DNA of 64,000 nucleotides from Nocardia wallacei (GTDB lineage Bacteria; Actinomycetota; Actinomycetes; Mycobacteriales; Mycobacteriaceae), in NCBI RefSeq assembly GCF_029869545.1, contig NZ_JARWQD010000183.1, forward strand, positions 1 through 64,000, read 5' to 3'. Made by a program: the position numbers and the translations under genes. Shown piece by piece: positions 52,644-61,448 of the stretch. The stretch's first letter is position 1; the number at the start of each line of letters is the position of its first letter. Under the pieces are notes generated by a model, which worked only from the letters and a program-made list of their open reading frames with translations, made no database searches and was not told the DNA's origin.

Positions 52644-54296
52644 ATGGCTCTTCGCGAGTTCCTTGCGCGCCATCGCATCATTTCCGCCGCCGCCGCGCCC
52701 GCGGTGCTGGGGGTGGCGGCGATCGTCGCGGCGTCTTTCGCACTGACGTCGACGCCGGAAACCAGGGATACGCAGCTCACCTCGTCGGTCACCGAATGCC
52801 ACGACATGGTGACCATCTCGGTCGCCGGTCGCGGCGACACCCCGGTCGCGGGGACCACGAAACTGCTGGTCGACGCCAATGGCAACGAGTTGCCCGCCGC
52901 GCTGTCGGGCGACCACAGCAGCGAATGGGTCGACCCGGTGGTGAACGCACCGGCCGGTGCCGTGGAACCGGGCTCCTATGCCGCGGTCTACATCGCGTAT
53001 CCGGCGAATATGGCGACCTATGAAGACGCGGCCACCACGGGTGTCGCGAATACCGAGCGGGTGATGCGGGAGATCACGCAGGCCTGCCCGGACACCAAAT
53101 TCTCGATCGTCGGCTACAGCGAGGGCGCCGATGTCGTGCGCCGCGTCGCGATGAATGTCGGTCATCAGGAGCCCGGCGCCGACGGGAAATACGGAATCGT
53201 CGATCCGACGGATGTTGTCGGTGTCGTCATCCTCGCCGATGCGGGGCGCAGCGCGGGCGACGGCCCGTTTCCGGGGGCGAAGGATCCCTTCGCCCATCCC
53301 GACGGTTTCGATCAGCGCTATCAGAATGGCGTGAAACCGGTCGCGGGACAGGGGGCGCTGCCGGGTACGAGCGGGGATTTCGGCGCCTTGAACGGAAAGA
53401 TCGCGTCGTTCTGCTCCGACGGCGATCTCACCTGCGCCGCACCGCAGAACATTTCGCTGCTGCAGCTGATGGTCAATGTCGGCCGTCAGCTGAACGTCGA
53501 TGCGCTCGAGCGCGAGGGGCTCACCCCGGCGACCGGGCAGGATGTCGCGGTGGTGCTCGGCCGGATCGCGCTGGCGGCGTTCGCCGATATTCGGTCCCAG
53601 CCCAATTGGATGCAGAGCGACGAGACCTTCCTCAAGGTGCTGCTGCGGGTGTCGGACCCGGCCTACAAGCCGGGACAGGCGAAGGCACCGGCGAAGGCGG
53701 ATTCGATCGCGGCGGGCGATATGTCGCCGCTGGCCTACCTGCCGCAGAAGGTGTTCAACGAGATCATCGGCCTGATCGTGACCAATCAGAACACCATCCC
53801 CGTGATCATGAGCGACCCGTACCAGCTCACGCTCGGGCCCAACCACACCGGTCATCACTTCGACTACTGGAAGGATGCCGATCCCCACGGCGGCAAGCCG
53901 CTGACCTCCGCCGAGTACGCGGCGGCCTGGCTCACCCACCTGGCGAAGCAGGCGCAGGCGGGCGAGCCGGTCGACACCACCGCCAGGCCGGAGGCCGCGG
54001 ATCTCGCCGCCGCCTACAAGGCGGCGGAAACCTCGACATCGGCGAAATCCACTGCGACGACGAGCACTTCGGCCAAGCCCACGACCTCGTCGAGCACCGG
54101 CGCCGCGCCGACCGGCGGGACATCGGTGACCACCCCGCCGACAAGCTCGGCGCCGGGCACGACCACTACGCCGACGGTGACCACCCCGCCGGACCGCACG
54201 CCCGTGGCGGCCACCGCGACAACAACGCAATCGCCCACCACGACAACGGGATCCGCGACAACAACCACCACGGCCCCGAGCACCACGGCGAAGTAG
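52644..54296 (+). CDS. Cutinase-family envelope hydrolase with Thr/Ser-rich tail
   Basis: The 550-residue protein starts at ATG 52644 after GGGGATAAGGA. Residues ~12-35 are a membrane anchor or uncleaved signal. The next part is an alpha/beta hydrolase of the cutinase type: 'YAAVYIAYPANMATYEDA', nucleophile Ser159 in GYSEGAD, then a later His region 'HTGHHFDYWKDADPHGGK'. Actinobacterial cutinase-like proteins such as the mycobacterial Rv3802 group act on lipids or esters at the cell envelope. A ~150-residue insert of unknown role lies between the nucleophile and the His region. The last ~90 residues are Thr/Ser/Pro/Ala-rich, resembling a wall-spanning or O-glycosylated linker. Confidence 0.8.
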   Translation: MALREFLARHRIISAAAAPAVLGVAAIVAASFALTSTPETRDTQLTSSVTECHDMVTISVAGRGDTPVAGTTKLLVDANGNELPAALSGDHSSEWVDPVVNAPAGAVEPGSYAAVYIAYPANMATYEDAATTGVANTERVMREITQACPDTKFSIVGYSEGADVVRRVAMNVGHQEPGADGKYGIVDPTDVVGVVILADAGRSAGDGPFPGAKDPFAHPDGFDQRYQNGVKPVAGQGALPGTSGDFGALNGKIASFCSDGDLTCAAPQNISLLQLMVNVGRQLNVDALEREGLTPATGQDVAVVLGRIALAAFADIRSQPNWMQSDETFLKVLLRVSDPAYKPGQAKAPAKADSIAAGDMSPLAYLPQKVFNEIIGLIVTNQNTIPVIMSDPYQLTLGPNHTGHHFDYWKDADPHGGKPLTSAEYAAAWLTHLAKQAQAGEPVDTTARPEAADLAAAYKAAETSTSAKSTATTSTSAKPTTSSSTGAAPTGGTSVTTPPTSSAPGTTTTPTVTTPPDRTPVAATATTTQSPTTTTGSATTTTTAPSTTAK

Positions 54297-54369
54297 AGAC
54301 CACGCCGCGAAGTGGATTCCGGCCGAAAGCATGTCGGAAACATGTGGTGTAGGTGCCGGGCCGGGCGGC

Positions 54370-56053
54370 TCAGCGGGAGCGCACCACGCGGGTTTCGTCC
54401 CAGACCGGGGTGTCGCTCTCGTACACCACGCCATCGGCCCCGAATACCAGAAAACGGTCGAAGCCCCGGGCGAACCATCGGTCGTGGGTCACCGTGATGA
54501 CGCAGCCCTCGAATTCGGCGATGCCCTGTTCCAGCGCCTCGGCGGAATGCAGGTCCAGGTTGTCGGTCGGCTCGTCCAGCAGCAGCATGGTGGCGCCGGA
54601 CAGTTCGAGCAGCAGCACCTGCAGCCGGGCCTGCTGGCCGCCGGAGAGATCGTCGTAGCGCTGCTCGGCGGCGCGGGCGAGCCCGTACCGGTCGAGTACC
54701 CGGCTCGCATCCTCCCGGCCCATGCCGGCGCGGCGCTCGGTGCCCAGGTGCAGGATCTCGAGCAGCGTGCGGCCCGAAAGATCCGGCCGCGCATGGGTTT
54801 GCGCGAAGTATCCCGGGCGTACCCGGGCACCGAGCGCGGCGACGCCGGTGTGCGGCACCGGCGCGAGTCCGAGGCCGTCGCCGGGCAGATGCCCGATATC
54901 GGGATCGGTGCCGCCCGCCGCCAGCAGCCGCAGGAAATGCGATTTGCCGGAACCGTTGGCGCCCAGCACCGCGACGCGGTCGCCGTACCAGATCTCCGCG
55001 TCGAACGGCCGCATCAGGCCGGTGAGCTCGAGCCGCGTGCACACCAGCGCCCGCTTGCCGGTCCGTCCGCCGCGAATGCGCACGCGGACGTGCTGGCGCA
55101 ACGGAATCTCCTGCGGCGGACCGGCGGCCTCGAATTTCGCCAGCCTGGTCTGCGCGGCGTGATAGCGCGCCGCCATTCCGTCGTTGAATTTCGCCTTCTC
55201 CCGCAGGCGCAGCACCAGCGCCCGCAGCTTGGCGTGGTCCTCGTCCCAGCGCCGGCGCAGTTCCGCCAGACGGGGAATTGCGGTCCTCGCGCGCCTGGTG
55301 ATAGCTCGCGAAACCGCCGCCGTGGATCCAGGCGCTCGCGCCGTTGACGCCCGGTTCGAGGGTGACGATCCGGGTGGCCGCGTTCGCGATCAGTTCCCGG
55401 TCGTGGCTGACGAACAGCACCGACTTGGGCGAGTCGGCGAGCGTGCGCTCGAGCCACTGCTTACCCGGCACGTCCAGGTAGTTGTCCGGCTCGTCGAGCA
55501 GCAGCACCTCGTCCGGGCCCGCGAACAACGCCTCGAGGACCAGGCGCTTCTGCTCGCCGCCGCTGAGCGCGCGCACCGACCGCCACTTGGCGCGATCGAA
55601 CGGGATGCCGAGGGCGGCGGTGGTGACGCTGTCCCAGCCCGCTTCGATCTCGTACCCGCCGACGTCGGCCCAATCGTTCAGGGCATGCGCGTAGGCCAGC
55701 TGGGCGGGTTCGTCGTCGCGCTCGATCAGCGCGTTCTCGGTGGCCTCGAGCGCCTGCGCGGCGGTCCGGACGGCGGCGGGCGCGACCGACAGCAGCAGGT
55801 CGCGGACCGTCGAGTCGTCCGCGATGCTGCCGATGAACTGCCGCATCACGCCCAGCGAGCCCGACCGCGTCACCGCACCGCCGTCGGCGGCGAGATCACC
55901 GGCGACGATCTTCAGCAGCGTGGTCTTACCGGTGCCGTTCGGCCCGATCAGCGCGGCCTTCACGCCGTCACCGATCCGCAAGCTCACGCCGTCGAGCAAC
56001 TGGCGCCCGTCGGGGAGGAAGTAGTCCAGGTCGGCGATGTCGATGTGAGCCAC
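54370..56053 (-). pseudogene. ABC-F family ATPase with a one-base frameshift
   Basis: From ATG 56053 the reading gives the first ATPase half of an ABC-F protein (Walker A GPNGTGKTT near residue 40, signature LSGGEQKR, LLLDEPDNYLD) and 'LFVSHDRELIANAA'. At a run of four G on the plus strand (55272-55275) the family sequence jumps frame: 'REDRNS' is followed by non-family residues, while removing one base gives RLAELRRRWDEDHAKLRA, which continues without break to the second ATPase half (GANGSGKS, LSGGQQARL, MLLLDEPTDNLDL) and ends 'VVRSR' at 54370. The repaired protein has ~560 residues, a normal ABC-F length. ABC-F proteins act on ribosomes and can protect against antibiotics. Because the lesion is a single base in a homopolymer it may be a read error. 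Confidence 0.78.
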
Positions 56054-56170
56054 GGAGGCTCAGACAACCCGATCCGCCGGGGCCGTGGCAAGCGAGTTTC
56101 GGAAACCGACCGCCGCCCACGGTTTTTCGCGGGAGAATGGGGGCGGCCGAGATCCGGCCACGAGGGGATT

Positions 56171-56191
56171 ATCGGCCGTTGCCCGGCCGAT
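56171..56191 (+). promoter_or_regulatory. Stem-loop just before a ribosome site
   Basis: ATCGGCCG and CGGCCGAT flank a five-base loop (TTGCC), giving a perfect eight-pair stem. It ends 16 bases before ATG 56208, adjoining the GGGGAAG ribosome site, so it could affect translation. It could also be a DNA-level operator. Confidence 0.4.
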
Positions 56192-56207
56192 GGAAGTGGG
56201 GAAGATC

Positions 56208-56747
56208 ATGAGAGCCAATCGAATCGCCGCCACCGCCCTGCTCGCGATCGGTGTCACCGGCGTTACGGCGGGCGTCGTGCAGGCCGAGCCCGCCGCCGAG
56301 GTGGGCATCCGCGGTGTCGAGCACGGCATCGGCTACGTCACCGCGGCGGCTCCGGGCGACAGCGGCGTGACCACCACCGTGGACGCCGGGAGCTTCGCGC
56401 TCACTCCCGACGGCCAGGCGGTGACGCTCACCGACGGCGTAGGCAACCAGGTCGTGACACTGCCGCTGACGGTGCAGGCCGCGGGCGGAACCGTCGGTCT
56501 CACACCGCGAATCGACGCCGCGGGCCGCAGCCTGACGCTGACGCCGCAGGCCGACCCCGCGCAGGTGGCACAGCATATCGACGAGGCGGAGACCCTCGCG
56601 CGCAAGCAGCACAACGCGGTCGTGGGTGCGCTCATCGGCGCCGGGATCGGCGCGGTGATCGGATTCTTCCTCGGCGGCGTCGGTGCCCTGGTCACGGTCC
56701 CGATCGGCGCCGGTATCGGTGCGCTGATCGGCTTCTCGACACCGTAG
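56208..56747 (+). CDS. Secreted/membrane protein with glycine-zipper tail
   Basis: I start at ATG 56208 (GGGGAAG upstream); a longer in-frame reading from 56085 has no signal at its start. The 179-residue protein has a signal peptide ending near VVQAEPA (residues ~1-26), a beta-rich middle ('VDAGSFALTPDGQAVTLTD', 'VVTLPLTVQAAGGTV') and a C-terminal helical part: an HIDEAETLARKQHN segment followed by a Gly/Ala/Ile/Val-rich hairpin ('GALIGAGIGAVIGFFLGG', 'GAGIGALIGF') typical of glycine zippers that insert in membranes. I know this pattern as a family common in Nocardia, without a function. Confidence 0.7.
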   Translation: MRANRIAATALLAIGVTGVTAGVVQAEPAAEVGIRGVEHGIGYVTAAAPGDSGVTTTVDAGSFALTPDGQAVTLTDGVGNQVVTLPLTVQAAGGTVGLTPRIDAAGRSLTLTPQADPAQVAQHIDEAETLARKQHNAVVGALIGAGIGAVIGFFLGGVGALVTVPIGAGIGALIGFSTP

Positions 56748-56781
56748 GTCGCTCCCGGTGCGCGGCGCCGCGATCCCGAGA

Positions 56782-57624
56782 TCAGGCGCTGCGCACCGTT
56801 TCTCCGCGCAGCAGGTCGGCCGTGATCTCCGCCAGCCGATCCGCCGCACCCGGATCGAACGGCGCACCGTGCACGTCGACGGCGTCGTCCTGCATGAATG
56901 CCGACAGCCGCGCCGACGGCGGATTGTCGAGATGGCGCAGCAGGCGGGGGAGCGCGGCGGCCATCGGCTGCGCCCGCTCGCGCATCCCCGCAACGACTTT
57001 CGCGTCGGCGGCGTCGTAGTCGCCGGTGAAGCCGGAGGCCGTCAGCCCCGGATGCAGTAGTACGTAGGCGATCCGGCTGTCCGGATAGCGCCTGGTGAAC
57101 GCGACTCCGAGCAGATCGCTGAGCTTCCCGCACTGATGCATGATGTCGTCGGGCCGGTACTCGCGGGCGAATTGCAGGTCGTCCCAGCGGATTCGGGACA
57201 GCTCGCCGCCGGGCCCGGACAGATCGAGCAGCACCGGTGCGTCGGCCCGCTCCAGCCGCTCGGCGAGGCCGTGCCCGAGCAGATACCGGCTCAGGTAGAA
57301 CAGCGCGAAGTTGGCCTCGAAGCCCTCCATGGTGACGAATCGGCGGGATCTGTAGTAGCGCGCGGCGAGTACCAGGATGTCGACGACCGGGTAGGCCGCG
57401 GTGATCCGATCGATCACCCGCCGGTTCTCGGCGACCAGGCTGAGATCGGCCTGGATGAATTCCAGGCGCGAGTCGGCGCCGGACTCGCGGGCGGCGTCGA
57501 GCAGTGCCTGCCCCTTCCGCGGATTGCTGCCGAGGGCGACGACCCGATCGCCGCGGCGCAGACAGGTCAGCGCGAGCGCCTTCCCCATGCCGTCCGTACC
57601 GCCGGAAATGACCACGGTCTTCAC
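56782..57624 (-). CDS. Short-chain dehydrogenase with His in place of the catalytic Tyr
   Basis: I prefer GTG 57624, six bases after GAGGAG; a GTG at 57639 is also in frame. The 280-residue protein has an NAD(P)-binding site 'VISGGTDGMGKAL' near the start, 'DILVLAARYY' (the NAG-like strand) and 'PVLLDLSGPGGEL' with the usual Ser. Where SDRs have YxxxK, the sequence reads HQCGK: the Lys is kept but the Tyr is His. It may be a variant enzyme or non-catalytic. It is divergent from a TetR regulator, which probably controls it through the palindromes between them. Confidence 0.8.
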   Translation of the reverse strand: MKTVVISGGTDGMGKALALTCLRRGDRVVALGSNPRKGQALLDAARESGADSRLEFIQADLSLVAENRRVIDRITAAYPVVDILVLAARYYRSRRFVTMEGFEANFALFYLSRYLLGHGLAERLERADAPVLLDLSGPGGELSRIRWDDLQFAREYRPDDIMHQCGKLSDLLGVAFTRRYPDSRIAYVLLHPGLTASGFTGDYDAADAKVVAGMRERAQPMAAALPRLLRHLDNPPSARLSAFMQDDAVDVHGAPFDPGAADRLAEITADLLRGETVRSA

Positions 57625-57654
57625 AAGAATTCTCCTCACTCGGGCATGTAGACC

Positions 57655-57722
57655 AGATTGACTATCAATCTAGACTCGTGAGTCTAATACGTTTCGGGCC
57701 GGAGAACCAGACTCGTGAGTAC
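57655..57722. promoter_or_regulatory. Palindromic operators between SDR and TetR genes
   Basis: Three sites: AGATTGA-CTA-TCAATCT (57655-57671), TAGACTC-GT-GAGTCTA (57671-57686), and a near copy AGACTCGTGAGTAC (57709-57722). The first two share one base; the repeated AGACTCGTGAG elements start 37 bases apart (57672 and 57709). This is the usual setting for autoregulation and control of a divergent target by a TetR-family repressor. Confidence 0.65.
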
Positions 57723-57742
57723 AAATTGCCTATGATGGCTGG

Positions 57743-58384
57743 ATGAGCGCGGCGACCGGTACCTCCCCGACCCGAGCGGCCCGGGGTCGCATCGACAAAC
57801 AGCAGGCCGTGCTGGCGGCCGCGTTCGCCGTCTTCGCCCGGGTCGGATACGCGCAGGCGCGCGTCGATGAGATCGCGGCCGAGGCCAAGGTCGCCAAGGC
57901 CACCGTCTACAACCACTTCGGCGATAAGGACACCCTGTTCCGGGCGGCGGTGCGGGCGCTGTCGGACAGCGCGCTGGCCGCGAACCTCGCCGCGGTCGAA
58001 CGGCTCGAGGCGGCCGGTGACGACATCGCCGCGACGCTGCGCGACGTCGGAACGCACCTGGCCGCCTGCTATTGCGCCGAGGATTCCCGCGCGCTGCGGC
58101 GGCTGATCTGCGCCGAGGCCGCGCAGTTCCCGGACCTGCTCGAGGTTGTCGACGCCGTGTCGGCCCGGGTCGTCCGGGCGCTCGCGGACCGGCTCGCCCG
58201 GCTCGCGCTGGCGGGAGCGTTGCGTCTCGACGACCCGGATATGGCGGCCGCGCAATTCGCCGCCCTGCTCAGCGGTCCCGTCGACGCACGGTCCCGGTTC
58301 GGCACCCGCGCGGTGCCCGAATCCGAACTACGTGCCGTCACCGACGCCGCGGTCACCACATTCCTCGCGGCATACGGCCGCTGA
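57743..58384 (+). CDS. TetR/AcrR-family transcriptional regulator
   Basis: A 213-residue regulator: N-terminal helix-turn-helix (about residues 18-65) with 'AAFAVFARVGYAQARVDEIAAEAKVAKATVYNHFGDK' in parts, where 'VAKATVYNHFGDKDTLF' is the recognition region, and an all-helical ligand domain after it. The C-terminal part resembles the AefR/TetR_C_7 type ('RRLICAEAAQFPDLLE'). It is divergent from the SDR gene across the palindromes at 57655-57722 and probably represses it and itself. The ligand is unknown. Confidence 0.88.
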   Translation: MSAATGTSPTRAARGRIDKQQAVLAAAFAVFARVGYAQARVDEIAAEAKVAKATVYNHFGDKDTLFRAAVRALSDSALAANLAAVERLEAAGDDIAATLRDVGTHLAACYCAEDSRALRRLICAEAAQFPDLLEVVDAVSARVVRALADRLARLALAGALRLDDPDMAAAQFAALLSGPVDARSRFGTRAVPESELRAVTDAAVTTFLAAYGR

Positions 58385-58504
58385 ACCGACGGTCCGGAAA
58401 GGGCCTACGAACAGCACATTTCCCGTAACTATCCGGACTCACCGGTATGCGCGCAGATCCCAGCGGGTATCGGAGTAGGCAAGGGAAATCGGGAAGTGAT
58501 GGCG

Positions 58505-59827
58505 ATGCGAGGTGTGCGGGCAACGGATTTGGACGGCCGGATCGGCGCTGCGGTGGAATGGCTGTACCGGCATCAGCGGCCGGATGGGCGCGACGGCGCG
58601 GGATGGGGATGGATATCGGATGTGCCGCCGAATCCGATGAGTACCGGGGAGGCGGTGTGCGCGCTGGCGCTGGCCGGACGCGAGATACCGCGGGCCAAGG
58701 AGGTCGCGCTGCTGATTCGCCGAATCGCCACGGGCGGTGAGGATTCGGAGCCGCCCGTGGAGGCGGCGTGGCGGCTGCGGGCGCTGCGGTGCCTGGGCGT
58801 CGCGGCCGACGATCCCGACGCGGTCGCCTTCCGGCGGGTGCTGCTCGAAGCGCAGGACGCCGACGGCGGCGGCTGGCCTATGACGGGACGGGCCGGGCCG
58901 GTATCGATCACCGCGACCGCCAATGCGATTGCGGCACTGGGGACCTCGGCGCCGTCGGATCCCGCGGTGGCCGACGCCGTGCTCTGGGGAGCCGGGCGAC
59001 TGGTCTCCTCCATACTCGACCGGCCGTCCTCGCGCGCGCAGCCGGTCTACGAATCCGGCTGTGTGGCAGCGACACTGGCGCGTCCGGAGGTCGCGGCCAT
59101 CGGCGGAGACCGCTTCGTGCACGCGCGCGAACTGGCCGTGTGCCGGTTGCTGGCGGCGTTGCGGCGGGGCGGGATGCGCATCGAGGAGGAGTCGTTCCGG
59201 CGCGGCGGGGCGGCCGATACCTGGCGGCATCTCACACTGCACGCGACGCTGGGCGCGCTGACCGCCGCCGATCCGCAGGCGGTGCGTGATCCGGTGGTGC
59301 TGCAGGCCCTGGCGGGCCTGCTCGACCTGCAGGAGATGGAGCCGCTGCACTCGCAGTACGGCGGATTCCGCACCTCGGCGGATGGGTACGTCACCTCGTC
59401 GGCGACCGCGCAGGCCCTGGAGGCGATGGTGCGCGCGCGGGCGCAGATGGGCGACGACGACAGCGCCACCACGGTATTCGAACCGATCGGGCGGATGTTC
59501 CGGCACCGCCGCGCCGAGGCCCGGCGCTCGGCCGCGGACCGGCGGCGGGCGACGGCGTTCGGTCGCGGCCGGACCGACGCCACCGTGTGGGCCACGAGCG
59601 GTTCGGCGGGGCTGACGATCGCGCTGATGGCCGTGCTGCTCGCCGACCACCTGGGGCGGATCGGCAGCCGCGCGCTGGTCGCCTGGGGGATGTTGTTCGT
59701 CGCGGTGGGGACGTACGAGGGGATCGCGGTACGGCTGCCGCAGCTGTCGCGACGACGGATCGCCGCCGCGGTGATCGGCACCTACTCGGCGGTGGTGTTG
59801 CCGGTGCTGGCCTTTCTGCTGACGTGA
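58505..59827 (+). CDS. Terpene-cyclase/prenyltransferase-fold (alpha-toroid) protein with C-terminal membrane helices
   Basis: I place the start at ATG 58505, eight bases after GGGAAG; ATG 58499 and GTG 58496 are in frame. The 440-residue protein has repeated toroid-fold helices with 'QW'-like motifs: 'HQRPDGRDGAGWGW', 'MSTGEAVCALALAG', 'DADGGGWPMTG', 'ITATANAIAALG', 'QYGGFRTSADGYVTSSATAQALEA'. This is the pattern of squalene-hopene cyclase/prenyltransferase repeats, but there is no DxDD or similar cyclase acid motif visible and the last ~85 residues form about three hydrophobic segments. It may be a membrane-bound scaffold, not an enzyme. Its end overlaps the convergent next gene by 46 bases. 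Confidence 0.65.
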   Translation: MRGVRATDLDGRIGAAVEWLYRHQRPDGRDGAGWGWISDVPPNPMSTGEAVCALALAGREIPRAKEVALLIRRIATGGEDSEPPVEAAWRLRALRCLGVAADDPDAVAFRRVLLEAQDADGGGWPMTGRAGPVSITATANAIAALGTSAPSDPAVADAVLWGAGRLVSSILDRPSSRAQPVYESGCVAATLARPEVAAIGGDRFVHARELAVCRLLAALRRGGMRIEEESFRRGGAADTWRHLTLHATLGALTAADPQAVRDPVVLQALAGLLDLQEMEPLHSQYGGFRTSADGYVTSSATAQALEAMVRARAQMGDDDSATTVFEPIGRMFRHRRAEARRSAADRRRATAFGRGRTDATVWATSGSAGLTIALMAVLLADHLGRIGSRALVAWGMLFVAVGTYEGIAVRLPQLSRRRIAAAVIGTYSAVVLPVLAFLLT

Positions 59828-60210
59828 TCGGCCACCGCGGACCGATGGTGCCAGGCGGCAACGAGTCTCGCGCCCTGCTCCGCGGTGATGACCCGCTCGG
59901 CGATCCCGGCGGCGACCGCCTCCTGCACGCAGGTGTCGGCCGCGCTCGGGGACATCACCGAAATAGACTCCCGCGCAGGGGATTCCGTGGTGATACCGGC
60001 GTAGCCGTATTCGACGTGCCGGGGAGAAATCGAGACCGTCGTCTCGTCGGCGTGGCCGAGCGGTGCGGTGGCCAGGCGCACGACGAGGTGCTCGGAGCCG
60101 AAATCCACCACGGTGCCGTGCGCGCCGTGGACACAGCGCGGGTTGCCGCACGGGGCGTGCAGGGTGACGGGATCGCCTATCCCGAGTTGCCAGCCGTACC
60201 GATCCAGCAA
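59782..60210 (-). CDS. Small protein of unknown function
   Basis: A 142-residue protein from a TTG start at 60210 with a strong AGGAGGGAG site six bases upstream. It opens 'LLDRYGWQLGIGDPVTLHAP', has two cysteines (PCGNPRCVHGAHG, a CxxxxC pair with nearby His) and a beta-rich half with 'GTVVDFGSEHLVVRLAT', then a helical C terminus ('CVQEAVAAGIAERVITAEQGARLVAAW' in parts). The Cys/His cluster could bind a metal. No family recognised. The 3' end overlaps the convergent toroid-fold gene. Confidence 0.6.
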   Translation of the reverse strand: MLDRYGWQLGIGDPVTLHAPCGNPRCVHGAHGTVVDFGSEHLVVRLATAPLGHADETTVSISPRHVEYGYAGITTESPARESISVMSPSAADTCVQEAVAAGIAERVITAEQGARLVAAWHHRSAVADHVSRKASTGNTTAE

Positions 60211-60344
60211 GGGATGCTCCCTCCTGTCACGCCGCGTTCCTGTAGTGAACCACGGGGTCTCCGCATGCCGCAGCGTTTCGCGGCGCGTAATCCCTTGGTA
60301 CGGAACGGTTCACAAGATCACCGCCGCGTGGCGCCGGACCGGGA

Positions 60345-61199
60345 TCAGACCGGGACGAGGTCGGCCAGGCCCGACAGCGGCCCCGGCAGCCCGGCCAGGT
60401 GCTTCTTGACCCCGGTGGCCACGGGATTGGGCGTCTCCTCGCGCAACCGGTCGAGCTCGGTCTGCATGACACCGACCGTATCTCGGTAGCAGGCGTCGAC
60501 CACGTCCGGATTCTCGGGGTCACCGGGCTCCGTCGACCAGGCCAGCGGCGGCAGGAAGCTGACCTGCACCGTCGCGGGCAGCGGGAGCTGCGGCAGGATC
60601 GGCGCCACCCCGAACGGGACGCCCACGGTGTAGGGAAAGACCTTGGCGCGCACCAGCTTGTCGAGCTGCAGCAGCCGGGCGGTGCGTTCGCCGCGGCTGA
60701 CGATGAAAATGGAATCGTGACCGCCGTTGGCGACCGCGGGGATCACCGGAACCCCGAGTTCCAGTGCGAGCCTGACGAATCCCTTGCGGTCCGCGAAGTC
60801 GATCTTGGCGCGGTCGGACCACGGGCGGCATGCCTCCCAGTCGCCGCCCGGGTAGACCAGCACCGCGCCACCGTCCTTGAGTCCGGCGGTCGCCGCCTCC
60901 CGGGATGCGGGGAGCACCCCGAAATCACGCAGGCTGTCGCCGAGAAACGGTGCGCGCAACAGGATTTCGTGCGCGACGCCATAGGTCGGCTCGCCCGGCC
61001 TGTGGTCCATCATCGCCATGAAGGTGATCCACACCTCGGGCGCCCAGTAGATCGACGAGTGGTTGCCGATGATCAGTGCGGGGCCGGAGGCCGGGAGATG
61101 CTCGATGCCGGTGACCGTCGGCGTGAAGTAGTTGACGTAGGCCCGCGCCAAGGGGAGCAGCGGGTGGTTCGGATCCGGAATCTGCCGGGGGTTGCTCAT
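60345..61199 (-). CDS. Glycerol-phosphate-type acyltransferase (PlsC fold)
   Basis: I start at ATG 61199 (MSNPRQ); an in-frame reading from 61241 is unsupported. The 284-residue protein has the acyltransferase landmarks 'GPALIIGNHSSIYWAPEVW' (block 1), 'DFGVLPASREAATAGLKDGGAVLVYPGGDWE' split over blocks II and III, and 'VPVIPAVANGGHD' (block IV). Block I is normally NHxxxxD; here it reads NHSSIYW, with Trp where the catalytic-dyad Asp is expected. Related actinobacterial proteins share this group but their acceptors are unknown. A perfect palindrome (61413-61428) lies about 215 bases upstream. Confidence 0.8.
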   Translation of the reverse strand: MSNPRQIPDPNHPLLPLARAYVNYFTPTVTGIEHLPASGPALIIGNHSSIYWAPEVWITFMAMMDHRPGEPTYGVAHEILLRAPFLGDSLRDFGVLPASREAATAGLKDGGAVLVYPGGDWEACRPWSDRAKIDFADRKGFVRLALELGVPVIPAVANGGHDSIFIVSRGERTARLLQLDKLVRAKVFPYTVGVPFGVAPILPQLPLPATVQVSFLPPLAWSTEPGDPENPDVVDACYRDTVGVMQTELDRLREETPNPVATGVKKHLAGLPGPLSGLADLVPV

Positions 61200-61412
61200 G
61201 TGCCATCCTGTCTGTCGTGTCGCCGGTGGACGGCGGCACACGACGACCGGCCCGGCACCCGAAAAGGTGGCGGGCGGAACCGAATTGCCCCTTGGTCACA
61301 TCCCCGTTGATATTCCCTGTCGGCCGCGCGTGCGCGAACCGGCACGGTGCGTTCGCATCGTCTGCCCGACCGATGCCGATCACCGTCCTCCTGCACTGCC
61401 GACATTACCAAC

Positions 61413-61428
61413 CCAAGCAATTGCTTGG
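61413..61428. promoter_or_regulatory. 16-bp perfect palindrome, TetR-type operator
   Basis: CCAAGCAATTGCTTGG lies in the 249-base gap between the metallo-beta-lactamase gene and the acyltransferase gene, both on the minus strand. Palindromes with CAAGCA/TGCTTG arms are typical of TetR-family repressors of lipid-metabolism genes in actinobacteria. It probably controls the acyltransferase. The rest of the gap (61200-61448) shows no gene. Confidence 0.6.
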
Positions 61429-61448
61429 TGGAGAATGTGCGGAATCTT

